A DNA stretch of 36,019 nt from Candidatus Rokuibacteriota bacterium. GTDB lineage: Bacteria; Methylomirabilota; Methylomirabilia; Rokubacteriales; CSP1-6. Location of the stretch: positions 1 through 36,019 of the forward strand of contig QHTE01000013.1 in assembly GCA_003220685.1 (NCBI GenBank), written 5' to 3'. Below, in pieces: positions 8,864-16,161 of this stretch (position 1 is its first letter; each line of letters opens with the position of its first letter). The notes under the pieces were generated by a model. That model was not told the origin of the DNA. It saw nothing but the letters and a program-made list of their open reading frames with translations, and ran no database searches. A program made the translations under genes and the position numbers.

Positions 8864-9322
8864 TCAGGGCCGGAGATAGATGTAGCCCTGCTCTTGAAGC
8901 TCCATGATCCGGACAACTCCGCCCTGCGGAAGAATGAGCGACTTGGACGGCAGCTGCTCGGCCGTGATGCTGAAATTTTTCATCGTGTTGCCACATGCGC
9001 CGAAGGTCATCCCTTGCCCCTGGAGCGCTTCCAGCGCCTGCGCGAGTGCAGGATCGACCGAGCCCTGAACGAACGACTTCAGCGCGGGGCCGAAGACCAC
9101 GAGCTCGACGGATTCGACGTTCTGCCATCCGCCGACTCCGGCCACGTGATTGCGGATGTTCCCCAGGACGAACTTCGCCTTGTCGACGCCCGCGTCGTCG
9201 AGCTGGTAGACGATCTTGTGCTTGCGCGGATTGTCCTTGAGATGGGCCGCGTCAGCCTTCACGAGCGGCAAAAGGAAAACGGCCATCGTGAGAACGGGAA
9301 ACAAACTGCGCCAGATGCTCAT
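8864..9322 (-). CDS. Secreted DsrE/DsrF-like protein
   Basis: 152 residues from the ATG at 9322, which has AGGAGG 4 nt upstream; the frame is open further upstream (to 9565) but lacks coding character there. Residues 1-25 form a signal peptide (SLFPVLTMAVFLLPLVKADA). The rest has the DsrE fold pattern: HKIVYQLDDAG at the first strand, VELVVFGPALKSF in the middle, and a conserved cysteine in TFGACGNTM before the last strand. DsrE-family proteins handle sulfur or bind small ligands; exported single-cysteine forms are common next to sulfur or redox genes, but their substrates are largely unknown. First gene of the operon that continues with the PhnD-like gene 22 nt downstream. Confidence 0.8.
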   Translation of the reverse strand: MSIWRSLFPVLTMAVFLLPLVKADAAHLKDNPRKHKIVYQLDDAGVDKAKFVLGNIRNHVAGVGGWQNVESVELVVFGPALKSFVQGSVDPALAQALEALQGQGMTFGACGNTMKNFSITAEQLPSKSLILPQGGVVRIMELQEQGYIYLRP

Positions 9323-9360
9323 TCGACCTCCTCGTATAGGGGAAAGTCCCGATCGCGAAC

Positions 9361-9377
9361 TGGCAAGATGTGTGCCA
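9361..9377 (-). promoter_or_regulatory. Sigma-54 (-24/-12) promoter candidate for the dsrE-phnD-pseudokinase operon
   Basis: On the minus strand the sequence is TGGCAC-ACATC-TTGCC, compared with the consensus TGGCAC-N5-TTGCW. All six bases of the -24 block and TTGC of the -12 block match, and the GG and GC pairs are separated by exactly 10 nt. With the -12 cytosine at 9363, transcription would start near 9351, leaving a 29-nt leader that contains the AGGAGG of the DsrE-like gene. The site is also an imperfect palindrome (TGGCA...TGCCA), so a repressor site or a weak promoter on the other strand is possible. Confidence 0.5.
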
Positions 9378-9493
9378 CCAGGTTCAGGACCGGCGCCCGC
9401 TTGCACGAGCCCGCATTTCCTGGGGTTATCCCGGGACCGGAGATGCTCGAGGTCGCCGGGTACCCCGTGGTTTCGCGTAGCTCTGCAAGTTTC

Positions 9494-9520
9494 TGCATAT
9501 CGGATGCAAAGCGCCTGCAT
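9494..9520. promoter_or_regulatory. Possible enhancer/operator: TGCAT inverted repeat
   Basis: TGCAT-N5-ATGCA at 9494-9508 is a perfect short inverted repeat, and a third TGCAT follows at 9516-9520. The centre of the inverted repeat is about 150 bp upstream of the predicted sigma-54 start at 9351, a normal distance for an enhancer-binding protein. It is also about 90 bp upstream of the carbamoylase start on the other strand, so it could control that gene instead. No statistical support was possible. Confidence 0.3.
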
Positions 9521-9549
9521 GTGGCCGCCTATTCGGGTCCAGGCTCCGG

Positions 9550-9555
9550 TAGAAT
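9550..9555 (+). promoter_or_regulatory. Possible -10 element (TAGAAT) for the carbamoylase-hydantoinase genes
   Basis: TAGAAT matches the -10 consensus at five of six positions and is preceded by GG. A start near 9562 would give a leader of about 26 nt that contains GAGGAGG in front of the ATG at 9588. I see no good -35 element at the expected spacing. Confidence 0.3.
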
Positions 9556-9587
9556 TACAGGCCATCCGCGCCCTGAGGAGGATCGGG

Positions 9588-10472
9588 ATGCCGGGCTATC
9601 TGAAAGTCGCTGCCGCGCAAATGGGGCCGAATCAGGACGGGACGCCGCGCGAGGCGATCGTCGAGCGGATGCTGGCGCTCCTCGACGCGGCGGCGCGCGA
9701 CGGCGTCGAGCTGATCGTGTATCCGGAGATGGCGCTGACGACGTACTTCCCGAAGCGGATCCGTTCCGACTTCGACCAGTTCTTCGAGACCGAGGTGCCG
9801 CCGAAGGCGCTCGAGCCGCTGCTGCGCCGCGCCGCCGCCGCGCGCGTGGCCGTGCACGTGGGCTTCTGCGAGAAGGCCGACGGCAAGTACTTCAACGCCG
9901 CGCTCCTGACCGACCGCGACGGGCGTCTGTGCGGCACGTTCCGCAAGATCCACCTGCCCGGCACGAAGGCGGTCGACGGCTTCGCGCAGGTCTACGAGCC
10001 CTACTACTTCGCCCACGGCGACACCGGCTATCGCGTGTTCGACGCGGCCGGGGCGAAGGTCGGCGTCGCGATCTGCCAGGACCGGCGCTATCCCGAGAGC
10101 TATCGCTCGCTGGCGCTGCAAGGGGCCGAGATCATCCTGATCGGCTACAACACGCCGATCTCGGCGCTGGCGCTCGACCTCAACGAGCTCTGCATGCGCG
10201 CCGGCGCCTACGCGAACCTCTGCTTCGTGGTCGGCGTCGCCAAGGCGGGCGTCGAGGATGGCGTCGAGCTGATCGGCGGCTCGTGCATCATCGATCCTCA
10301 AGGCCAGGTGCTGGCGAAGGCGGCGACGCGCGGCGACGAGCTGGTCGTGGCGCGCATCGACCTCGAGCAGATGGGGCCGCTCCGCAAGCGCTGGAACTTC
10401 CTCGGGCGCCGGCAGCCGCAGCACTACGGCGAGCTGCTCCGACCCGTCACCGAGAAGGAGCCGCATCGATGA
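9588..10472 (+). CDS. Nitrilase-superfamily N-carbamoyl amino acid hydrolase
   Basis: 294 residues from an ATG at 9588 with GAGGAGG upstream. The nitrilase-superfamily triad is clear: Glu47 in VYPEMALT, Lys120 in FRKIHLPG and Cys163 in AICQDRRYPE. The DRRYPE context after the cysteine and the length match N-carbamoyl-D-amino acid hydrolases (about 304 residues) better than nitrilases or beta-ureidopropionases. The reaction would be hydrolysis of an N-carbamoyl amino acid to the amino acid, CO2 and ammonia. The stop overlaps the start of the hydantoinase gene by 4 nt (ATGA), the pairing expected for stepwise opening of a hydantoin and decarbamoylation of the product. Stereospecificity and real substrate are inference. 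Confidence 0.88.
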   Translation: MPGYLKVAAAQMGPNQDGTPREAIVERMLALLDAAARDGVELIVYPEMALTTYFPKRIRSDFDQFFETEVPPKALEPLLRRAAAARVAVHVGFCEKADGKYFNAALLTDRDGRLCGTFRKIHLPGTKAVDGFAQVYEPYYFAHGDTGYRVFDAAGAKVGVAICQDRRYPESYRSLALQGAEIILIGYNTPISALALDLNELCMRAGAYANLCFVVGVAKAGVEDGVELIGGSCIIDPQGQVLAKAATRGDELVVARIDLEQMGPLRKRWNFLGRRQPQHYGELLRPVTEKEPHR

Positions 10473-11887
10473 GCGCCGCCGGCGTCGACGTCGTCATCCG
10501 CGGCGGCCGCGTAGTCACGAGCACCGACGTGGTCGAGGCGGCCGTGGCCATCCGCGGCGACAAGATCGTGGCGATCGGGCCCGATTCGCTCCTGCCGAAG
10601 GCCGACCGGGTCATCGACGCCTCCGGCAAGCTCGTCTTGCCCGGCCTCATCGACTGCCACCTGCACGTCGGCCCGGAGTACGACGACTGGCGCACGGCGC
10701 CGATCGCGGCCGCGCGCACCGGGCTGACGACGCTCCTGCCCTTTGTCACCTACGAGGAGGGGGAGACCTTGCCGAAGGCGACGGCGCGGCTGCGCGAAGA
10801 GGCCGGGGCGCTCTCGGTGCTCGACTTCGGCTTCCACTTCATCCTGAACCACGAGCCGTACATCCTCGAGGGCATCCCCGAAGCCTTCCGCATGGGCGTG
10901 TCGTCGATCAAGCTCTTCATGACCTACAAGAAGCGCGGCAAGCGCATGGTCTCCGACCAGTTCATCGCGCAGACGATGGAAAAGCTCGCCGAGCTCGGCG
11001 GCCTCTGTCAGCTCCACTGCGAGAACGGCGACGTGCTCTGCTATCTCGAGGACAAGGCGATCGCCGAGGGGCGTACCGCGCCGACCGACTTTCCGCCGAC
11101 CTGCCCGGACTGGACGGAAGAAGAGGCGATCAACCGCGCGATCCTGATCGGCCGGCTCACCGGGTGCCCCGTGTACGTCGTGCATCTCTCGACGCGGCTC
11201 GGGCTCGAGCGCATCAAGCGCGCCCAGGCCGAGGGCCAGCGCGTGTGGTGCGAAACCTGTCCTCAATACCTGCTCCTCACGGACAAGGAGATGGAGCGGC
11301 TCGGGCCGTTCGCCAAGATCGGCCCGCCGCTCCGCCCCGCCGACGGGCCGGACCGCGCGGCGCTCTGGGAGGGCTCGGCGCAGGGCTTCATCGCCAACCT
11401 TGCCAGCGATCACTCCCCGCGCGTGCCCGCGGCCAAGGAGCCGGGCCGGAAGAACATCTTCGTGGACCCGCAGGGCAAGCCGATCCCGTTCGGCGCGCCG
11501 TCGCTCGAGACGCTCGCTCCACTCGCCTTCAGCGAAGGCGTCGCGAAGCGCGGACTGCCCGCCACCTGGCTGGCGCGCGTGATGGCCGAGAACCCGGCGC
11601 GCGTCTTCGGTCTCTGGCCGCAGAAGGGCGCGATCCGGCCCGGCGCCGACGCCGACCTGACGATCTGGGATCCGGCGCCGGAGTGGACCATCCAGCAGTC
11701 ACAGCACCTGGGCATCGCGGGCTTCACGCCGTACGAGGGCTGGAAGGTGCGCGGCCGCGCCTGGATGACGCTCGTGCGAGGCCAGGTGATGCTGAACCCG
11801 GCGGGCGAGCTCGAGCAGAAGCCGGGCTACGGCCGGTACCTGCCGCGCCGCGGTCCCACACCGCCCATCGCCGGCGCGGTCGCCTGA
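10469..11887 (+). CDS. D-hydantoinase / dihydropyrimidinase-family amidohydrolase
   Basis: 472 residues. The binuclear-metal ligands are all present and almost in the numbering of characterised D-hydantoinases: His64 and His66 (DCHLHVG), Lys148 (SSIKLFMTYK, the carbamylated lysine), His183 (QLHCENGD), His239 (YVVHLST) and Asp314 (ASDHSP). The N-terminal beta-sandwich DVVIRGGRVV and the C-terminal GADADLTIWDP complete the amidohydrolase fold. The enzyme would open a cyclic amide (hydantoin or dihydropyrimidine) in the cytoplasm. Its ATG overlaps the stop of the carbamoylase, so the two are coupled and probably form one catabolic route. A second, more distant family member lies at 24512-25939. 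Confidence 0.9.
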   Translation: MSAAGVDVVIRGGRVVTSTDVVEAAVAIRGDKIVAIGPDSLLPKADRVIDASGKLVLPGLIDCHLHVGPEYDDWRTAPIAAARTGLTTLLPFVTYEEGETLPKATARLREEAGALSVLDFGFHFILNHEPYILEGIPEAFRMGVSSIKLFMTYKKRGKRMVSDQFIAQTMEKLAELGGLCQLHCENGDVLCYLEDKAIAEGRTAPTDFPPTCPDWTEEEAINRAILIGRLTGCPVYVVHLSTRLGLERIKRAQAEGQRVWCETCPQYLLLTDKEMERLGPFAKIGPPLRPADGPDRAALWEGSAQGFIANLASDHSPRVPAAKEPGRKNIFVDPQGKPIPFGAPSLETLAPLAFSEGVAKRGLPATWLARVMAENPARVFGLWPQKGAIRPGADADLTIWDPAPEWTIQQSQHLGIAGFTPYEGWKVRGRAWMTLVRGQVMLNPAGELEQKPGYGRYLPRRGPTPPIAGAVA

Positions 11888-11901
11888 GCGGCGCCGATCC
11901 C

Positions 11902-13263
11902 GTGGACTATCTGGACCGGCTCGCGGCGTTCGTCGCCGCGACGCGCTTCGACGCGCTTGCCGCCTCGACCATCGCCGCCGCGAAGCTCGTGCTGCTCGAC
12001 ACGCTCGGCGCCATCGTGGCCGGCAGCGCGCTGGACGAGAACGGCGAGCTTGCCCGGTTCGCCGCCGCGCGCGCGCCGCACGGCGCCGCGACCCTGCTCG
12101 GTCATCGCGGGAAGTCCGACGCGTTCTGGGCCGCGCTGACGAACGCCACCGCGGGCGTCGCGCTCGAGGTCGACGAGGGCAGCCGGCTCGGCGGCGGTCA
12201 CCCCGCGATCCACGTCGTCCCGGCAGCGCTCGCCGTCGCCGAGGAGCGCCGCCTGGACGGCCGGCGCCTGCTGGAGAGCGTCGTGGCCGGCTACGAAGTC
12301 GGCTCGCGGATCGGCGGAGCGACCACGGCGCGGGCGAACGTCCATTCGCACGGCACGTGGGGAACGATCAGCACCGCGGTCGCGGTCGCGAAGCTCGGCG
12401 GCGCGAGCGCCGAGACGGTCCGCGCGGTCATGAATCTGGCCGCCTCGATGAGCCCGGCGAACACGTGGACCCCCGCGCTCGAGGGCGCGACGATTCGCAA
12501 CCTCTATCCCGGCCGCTCGGCGTTCCAGGGAATCCTCGCCGTGGAGCTCCAGCGTTGCGGGTTCACGGGGCTCGGTGACGCGCCGTCCGACGTCTACGGT
12601 ACGATCCTCGCCGACCGGTTCGAGCCCGAGCTGGCCGTCGCGGGGCTCGACGCGCTCACTCGCGCTGGCGGTGCGGCATATCGGATCGAGCAGAATTACT
12701 TCAAGCTTCACGCCTGTTGCCGGTTCAATCATTTCGCCCTCGACGCGGTCATGGCGCTGCGGAGCGCGCACGAGCTCACCGCCGGCGACATCGAGAGAGT
12801 CGAGATCGTCACGATTCCGTTCGCGGTACGCATGGGCGCGCGCGCGCCGGCGAGCTCACTGGCCGCGAGGTTTTCCATCCCCTGGGCCATCGCGGCGGCG
12901 CTGGTGCTCGGGCGCACCGATCCGACCGCGTTCGACGCGAAGGCGCTCGCCGACGAGCGCATCCGCGCGCTCGCGCAGCGAGTCGAGCTCAGCACGGACT
13001 CCGCCATGACGCCCCGGCGTGCGGACGCTCCGACCGCGCACGTGCGGCTCGTGCTCCGTGGCGGCAAGACGCACGAGCGGACGACATCGGTCGTACGCGG
13101 CGACGCGCTGAGCCCGGTGCCGCGCGACGAGATCACGACCAAGTTCGTCAGCCTCACCGCCCCGATCCTCGGCGAATCCCATGCCCGCAAGATCGTCGAC
13201 CTCGCGGAGGACGCGGACACGCTCGACGACGTCGGCAGGCTGACGGCGATGCTCGTCTCGTGA
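11902..13263 (+). CDS. MmgE/PrpD family protein
   Basis: 453 residues from a GTG at 11902, 14 nt after the hydantoinase stop; the frame is open further upstream only as a shadow of that gene. The protein has the MmgE/PrpD pattern: an N-terminal all-helical part beginning DYLDRLAAFVAATRFDAL, the KLVLLDTLGAIVAGS helix, DEGSRLGGGHPAIHVVPAALA, VVAGYEVGSRIG and SHGTWGTISTAVAVAKLGG. The C-terminal domain has QNYFKLHACCRFNHFALDAV. Characterised members are 2-methylcitrate dehydratase and cis-aconitate decarboxylase, but most of this large family acts on unknown substrates, so no precise reaction is assigned. Its place behind the two amide hydrolases suggests one catabolic operon. Confidence 0.9.
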   Translation: MDYLDRLAAFVAATRFDALAASTIAAAKLVLLDTLGAIVAGSALDENGELARFAAARAPHGAATLLGHRGKSDAFWAALTNATAGVALEVDEGSRLGGGHPAIHVVPAALAVAEERRLDGRRLLESVVAGYEVGSRIGGATTARANVHSHGTWGTISTAVAVAKLGGASAETVRAVMNLAASMSPANTWTPALEGATIRNLYPGRSAFQGILAVELQRCGFTGLGDAPSDVYGTILADRFEPELAVAGLDALTRAGGAAYRIEQNYFKLHACCRFNHFALDAVMALRSAHELTAGDIERVEIVTIPFAVRMGARAPASSLAARFSIPWAIAAALVLGRTDPTAFDAKALADERIRALAQRVELSTDSAMTPRRADAPTAHVRLVLRGGKTHERTTSVVRGDALSPVPRDEITTKFVSLTAPILGESHARKIVDLAEDADTLDDVGRLTAMLVS

Positions 13264-13369
13264 GGGCTCGTCCCTGAACGCGCGCGTCGCCGTCGCGCTG
13301 GTCGTCCTGGCCCTCGGCGGACCGCGGGTCGCGACCGCGACGTGCATCCCGATCGCGACCGGCCTCGAC

Positions 13370-14212
13370 GTGCCGACGGCGCTGATCCTTACCGGAGGTG
13401 GCGCGAAGGGCGCGTACGAGGCCGGCGCGGTCGCTGCGCTCGCCGAGGGCGGACTGTCGATTCGCCTCGTCGCGGGCACGTCGGCCGGCGCCCTGAGCGC
13501 GGCGATGATCGCGGCCGGACGCGCCGACCAGCTCGAGGCGACGTGGCGCTCGTTGACCCGCGACCACGTCTACTCGCTCCGCGCGCCGACGTTCTTCGCC
13601 GGTCTCCTCCCGGGCTGGCTCACCTTGCGGGCGTTGGGCAACGCCAGCTCGCTGCTGGACTCTCGGCCCTTGCGCGAGCTCATCGCGTCGTCGGTCGAGC
13701 TCGATCGGATTCGGAGCTCGCCGATCGGGCTCCTGGTCACCGCCACCGACCTCGTCAGGCGCCAGTCACGCGTCTTCGACAACCAGACCGTCACGGTCGA
13801 CGCGCTCGTGGCGGCGGCCGCGGTGCCCGGTCTCTTTCCCGCGGTCCGGGTCGACGACGCGCTGCTCGTGGACGGCGGTCTCACCGGGCGCGCGCCGGTG
13901 CTCGAGGCGCTCGAGGCGGCGGCGGTCGGCCGCGCGCTGGTCGTGCTGAGCTACGCGCCGGACGACCACGCGGCGCCGCCGACGACGATCCGCCGCTCCA
14001 TGGAGGAAGCGTTCGAGACCGCGATGCTTCACCAGATCCGCCGCGACGTCGAGCTCGCGCGCCTCAAGCATCCCGGCACCGACGTGCAGCTGCTGACGCC
14101 GTCGGCTGCACTCAAGCTGCGCCCCCTCGAGTTCGACCGCGACGGGATCTCGAGAGCTCTCGCGCTCGGCCGCGCCGACGGCGAAGCCTGCCTCAGCGCC
14201 CTGGGGAACTAG
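13370..14212 (+). CDS. Patatin-like phospholipase/esterase
   Basis: 280 residues from a GTG at 13370. Patatin motifs are intact: oxyanion hole GGGAKG (9-14), nucleophile Ser38 in GTSAG (36-40) and the catalytic Asp168 in VDGG (167-170). This makes an active Ser-Asp lipid acyl hydrolase likely. The chosen GTG gives the family's usual start (PTALILTGGGAKGAYEAG). In the same frame upstream, 13274-13369 encodes a hydrophobic stretch (RVAVALVVLALGG and a cysteine at the end) that resembles a signal peptide. It has no ATG, GTG or TTG, only a CTG at 13274. The gene converges on the SDR gene with 2 nt between stops. Confidence 0.9.
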   Translation: MPTALILTGGGAKGAYEAGAVAALAEGGLSIRLVAGTSAGALSAAMIAAGRADQLEATWRSLTRDHVYSLRAPTFFAGLLPGWLTLRALGNASSLLDSRPLRELIASSVELDRIRSSPIGLLVTATDLVRRQSRVFDNQTVTVDALVAAAAVPGLFPAVRVDDALLVDGGLTGRAPVLEALEAAAVGRALVVLSYAPDDHAAPPTTIRRSMEEAFETAMLHQIRRDVELARLKHPGTDVQLLTPSAALKLRPLEFDRDGISRALALGRADGEACLSALGN

Positions 14213-14214
14213 CG

Positions 14215-15108
14215 CTAGGAGCTCCGCGGCGGCCACGTGATGCCGAGCGCGTCCAACCGCCGCAGCCGATCCTGACCGAGCGCCGAATCGTAGACGTCGG
14301 CCAGCGCCTCGGGCGTCCATCCCTCCTGGCGCGTGATCGCGCGGATCTGGACCGGATGCGACCACAGCGACACCTGGTTGCCGCGCACGTGCAGGATCTG
14401 TCCGGTGATGTGCGCCGCGCGATCGCTGGCGAGGAACGCGACGACCGGCGCGATCGCCTCGGGCGGCGCGGCCGCCTGCGCGCGGCGGGTGTCCGGCAGC
14501 CGCTCGGTCATGCGCGTCTCGGCGGTCGGCGAGATGCAGTTCACCGTCACGCCGTACTTGGCCATCGCCAGCGCCGTCGAGCGCGTCAGGCCGACGATGC
14601 CTTCCTTGGCCGCCGAGTAGTTCGGTTGGCCCGGGCTTCCCTCGAGCCCGGCGGTGGACGTGAACGTGACGATCCGTCCGTACTTGTGCTCGCGCATGTG
14701 GCGCGTGGCCGGCCGCATGACGGTGAAGTGGCCCTTCAGGTGCACGGCGACGACGGAGTCCCACTCTTCCTCGCTCATGTTGAAGATCATCCGCTCCTTC
14801 AGAATGCCGGCGCAGCAGACGACGATGTGGAGATCGCCGAACGTCTTGAGCGCGGCGTCGATCATCGCCTGGCCGCCGGCCATCGTCGCCACGCTGTCAG
14901 CGTTGGCGACCGCGTGGCCGCCGCTCTTCTCGATCTCCTTGACGACCGCCAGCGCGCGCTCGCTCGACGGATCGCGGCCGTCGACCGTCACCCCGTAGTC
15001 GTTGACCACGACGCTCGCGCCCGCCGCCGCCAGCCCGAGCGCGACGCCTCGACCGATCCCGCTGCCCGCCCCCGTCACGACCGCGACCTTGCCGTCCAAG
15101 AGACCCAT
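14215..15108 (-). CDS. Short-chain dehydrogenase/reductase (SDR)
   Basis: 297 residues from an ATG at 15108 with GGAGG upstream. Classical SDR features are TGAGSGIG (12-19) for the cofactor, the loop VNDYGVTVDG as in multifunctional 17-beta-HSD type 4 / 3-hydroxyacyl-CoA dehydrogenase relatives, catalytic Ser near 151, Tyr164 and Lys168 in YSAAK. The NNAG motif is replaced by CCAG (98-101), which is unusual but leaves Ala-Gly in place. A C-terminal extension of about 45 residues beyond the usual 250 is rich in Arg and Trp. The likely substrate is a hydroxyacyl-CoA or another secondary alcohol. The gene is monocistronic as far as I can see. Confidence 0.92.
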   Translation of the reverse strand: MGLLDGKVAVVTGAGSGIGRGVALGLAAAGASVVVNDYGVTVDGRDPSSERALAVVKEIEKSGGHAVANADSVATMAGGQAMIDAALKTFGDLHIVVCCAGILKERMIFNMSEEEWDSVVAVHLKGHFTVMRPATRHMREHKYGRIVTFTSTAGLEGSPGQPNYSAAKEGIVGLTRSTALAMAKYGVTVNCISPTAETRMTERLPDTRRAQAAAPPEAIAPVVAFLASDRAAHITGQILHVRGNQVSLWSHPVQIRAITRQEGWTPEALADVYDSALGQDRLRRLDALGITWPPRSS

Positions 15109-15150
15109 ATCTCGCCTCCGCGATGGATTTCTGCCGCAAGACTAACCGAT

Positions 15151-15330
15151 TTAGCTCATTTGACCTCGATGAACCCGCTCACCCAATTGCCGTGCAAGCG
15201 TCCCGTAGAGAATGTGCTTCCGGTAGTCAGGGAACGCGACCTTGCTTTGTCCGGCAGGCTGAGTAACCGCTCCGAGCAACACCACCAACACGACTAGAAA
15301 TCCAACCCACGAGCCCTTCCTCGTCGGCAA
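15151..15330 (-). pseudogene. Possible remnant of a secreted cytochrome P460-like gene
   Basis: This lies in the 351-nt space between the SDR and LivF genes (15109-15459). On the minus strand a TTG at 15330, preceded by GAGGGA, opens a 59-codon frame. It encodes a basic start, a strong hydrophobic core (FLVVLVVLLGAV) and then QSKVAFPDYRKHILYGTL. That last stretch resembles the beginning of the mature part of cytochrome P460-family proteins, which are about 100 residues longer and carry a C-terminal CxxCH haem site that is absent here. It is best read as a truncated 5' remnant; a genuine small secreted protein is the alternative. Apart from a hairpin at 15369-15384, I see nothing else in this space. 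Confidence 0.35.
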
Positions 15331-15368
15331 CCATTTCCCTCGCGAGACATCGCCCGTTACCCTGGCAC

Positions 15369-15384
15369 CTGCGCTTCAGCGCAG
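15369..15384 (-). terminator. Hairpin downstream of livF
   Basis: CTGCGC-TTCA-GCGCAG is a perfect 6-bp stem with a 4-nt loop, 75 nt beyond the LivF stop. There is no T-run after it on the minus strand, so it would be a weak or Rho-assisted terminator of the liv operon, or simply a chance hairpin. Confidence 0.25.
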
Positions 15385-15459
15385 TCCATGCGGAGCGTAA
15401 CAGATCTGCCAAGTCCCCGGCGCGCTGCGACCTCCGGGCGTAGCCGGGACCCCGCGGCG

Positions 15460-16161
15460 TCAGGCAACGCCGATGAGCGCGGCCAGACGATCGGGGTCGG
15501 CGCTGAGCGCGGCCGACGGGCCGTCATACACGATGCGACCCTTGTCCATCACCACCGTGCGCGACGAGAAGGCCAGCGCGACGCGGCTGTTCTGCTCGAC
15601 CAGCACGATCGAGAGCGCACCCTCGCCGCGCAGCCGCCGCAGCATGGCGGCGAGTGCCTCGACGAGCACCGGCGCCAGCCCCTCGGTCGGCTCATCCATG
15701 AGCAGGACCGACGGATTGGTCAGGAGGGCGCGGGCAATCGAGAGCATTTGCTGCTCACCGCCGGAGAGTTGGTTGCCCATGCTCGAGAGGCGCGCGGCCA
15801 GGTTCGGGAACAGCTCGAAGACGCGCTCTGGCGTCCAGTGTCCCGGCCGGGCGCCGATGGTCAGGTTCTCGCGCACGCTCAGCGACGGAAAGATCTCCCG
15901 CTCCTGCGGGACCCACCCGAGGCCGCGCCGGGCGCGGCGGAAGATCGGGACGCGCTCGAGGCTCGCGCCGCCGAGCGTCACCTCGCCGCGGTGCAGGGTC
16001 GTGTGACCCATCACCGTCGCCAGCAAGGTCGTCTTGCCGACGCCGTTACGGCCGATCACGCTGAGGCTCTCGCCGTGCGCCAGCACGAGATCGATGTCCT
16101 CGAGCACGACCGTCTCGCCGTAGCCCGCCGAGACGTGCCGCAGGGAAAGCGTCTCAGCCAT
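15460..16161 (-). CDS. livF: Branched-chain-type ABC transporter ATP-binding protein LivF
   Basis: 233 residues. Walker A GRNGVGKTT (37-45), the Q-loop in VPQEREIFPSLSVREN, the signature LSGGEQQML, Walker B VLLMDEPTEGLAP and the switch region IVLVEQN are all present. LVEQN and EGLAP are marks of the LivF subfamily of the hydrophobic amino acid transporters. The gene is the last of the liv operon and overlaps the LivG stop by 8 nt. It pairs with LivG as the heterodimeric motor on the cytoplasmic side of the LivH-LivM channel. Confidence 0.95.
   Translation of the reverse strand: MAETLSLRHVSAGYGETVVLEDIDLVLAHGESLSVIGRNGVGKTTLLATVMGHTTLHRGEVTLGGASLERVPIFRRARRGLGWVPQEREIFPSLSVRENLTIGARPGHWTPERVFELFPNLAARLSSMGNQLSGGEQQMLSIARALLTNPSVLLMDEPTEGLAPVLVEALAAMLRRLRGEGALSIVLVEQNSRVALAFSSRTVVMDKGRIVYDGPSAALSADPDRLAALIGVA

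Noticed and set aside
7996..8916. Longer start of the PhnD-like protein at 8916
   Set aside because: The extra 25 residues precede a clear signal peptide and have no Shine-Dalgarno; ATG at 8841 has both.
9361..9377. Reading the sigma-54-like site as a plus-strand promoter for the carbamoylase
   Set aside because: GG-N10-GC also exists on the plus strand because of the palindrome, but the -12 block is poor (GTGCC) and the gene is 200 nt away.
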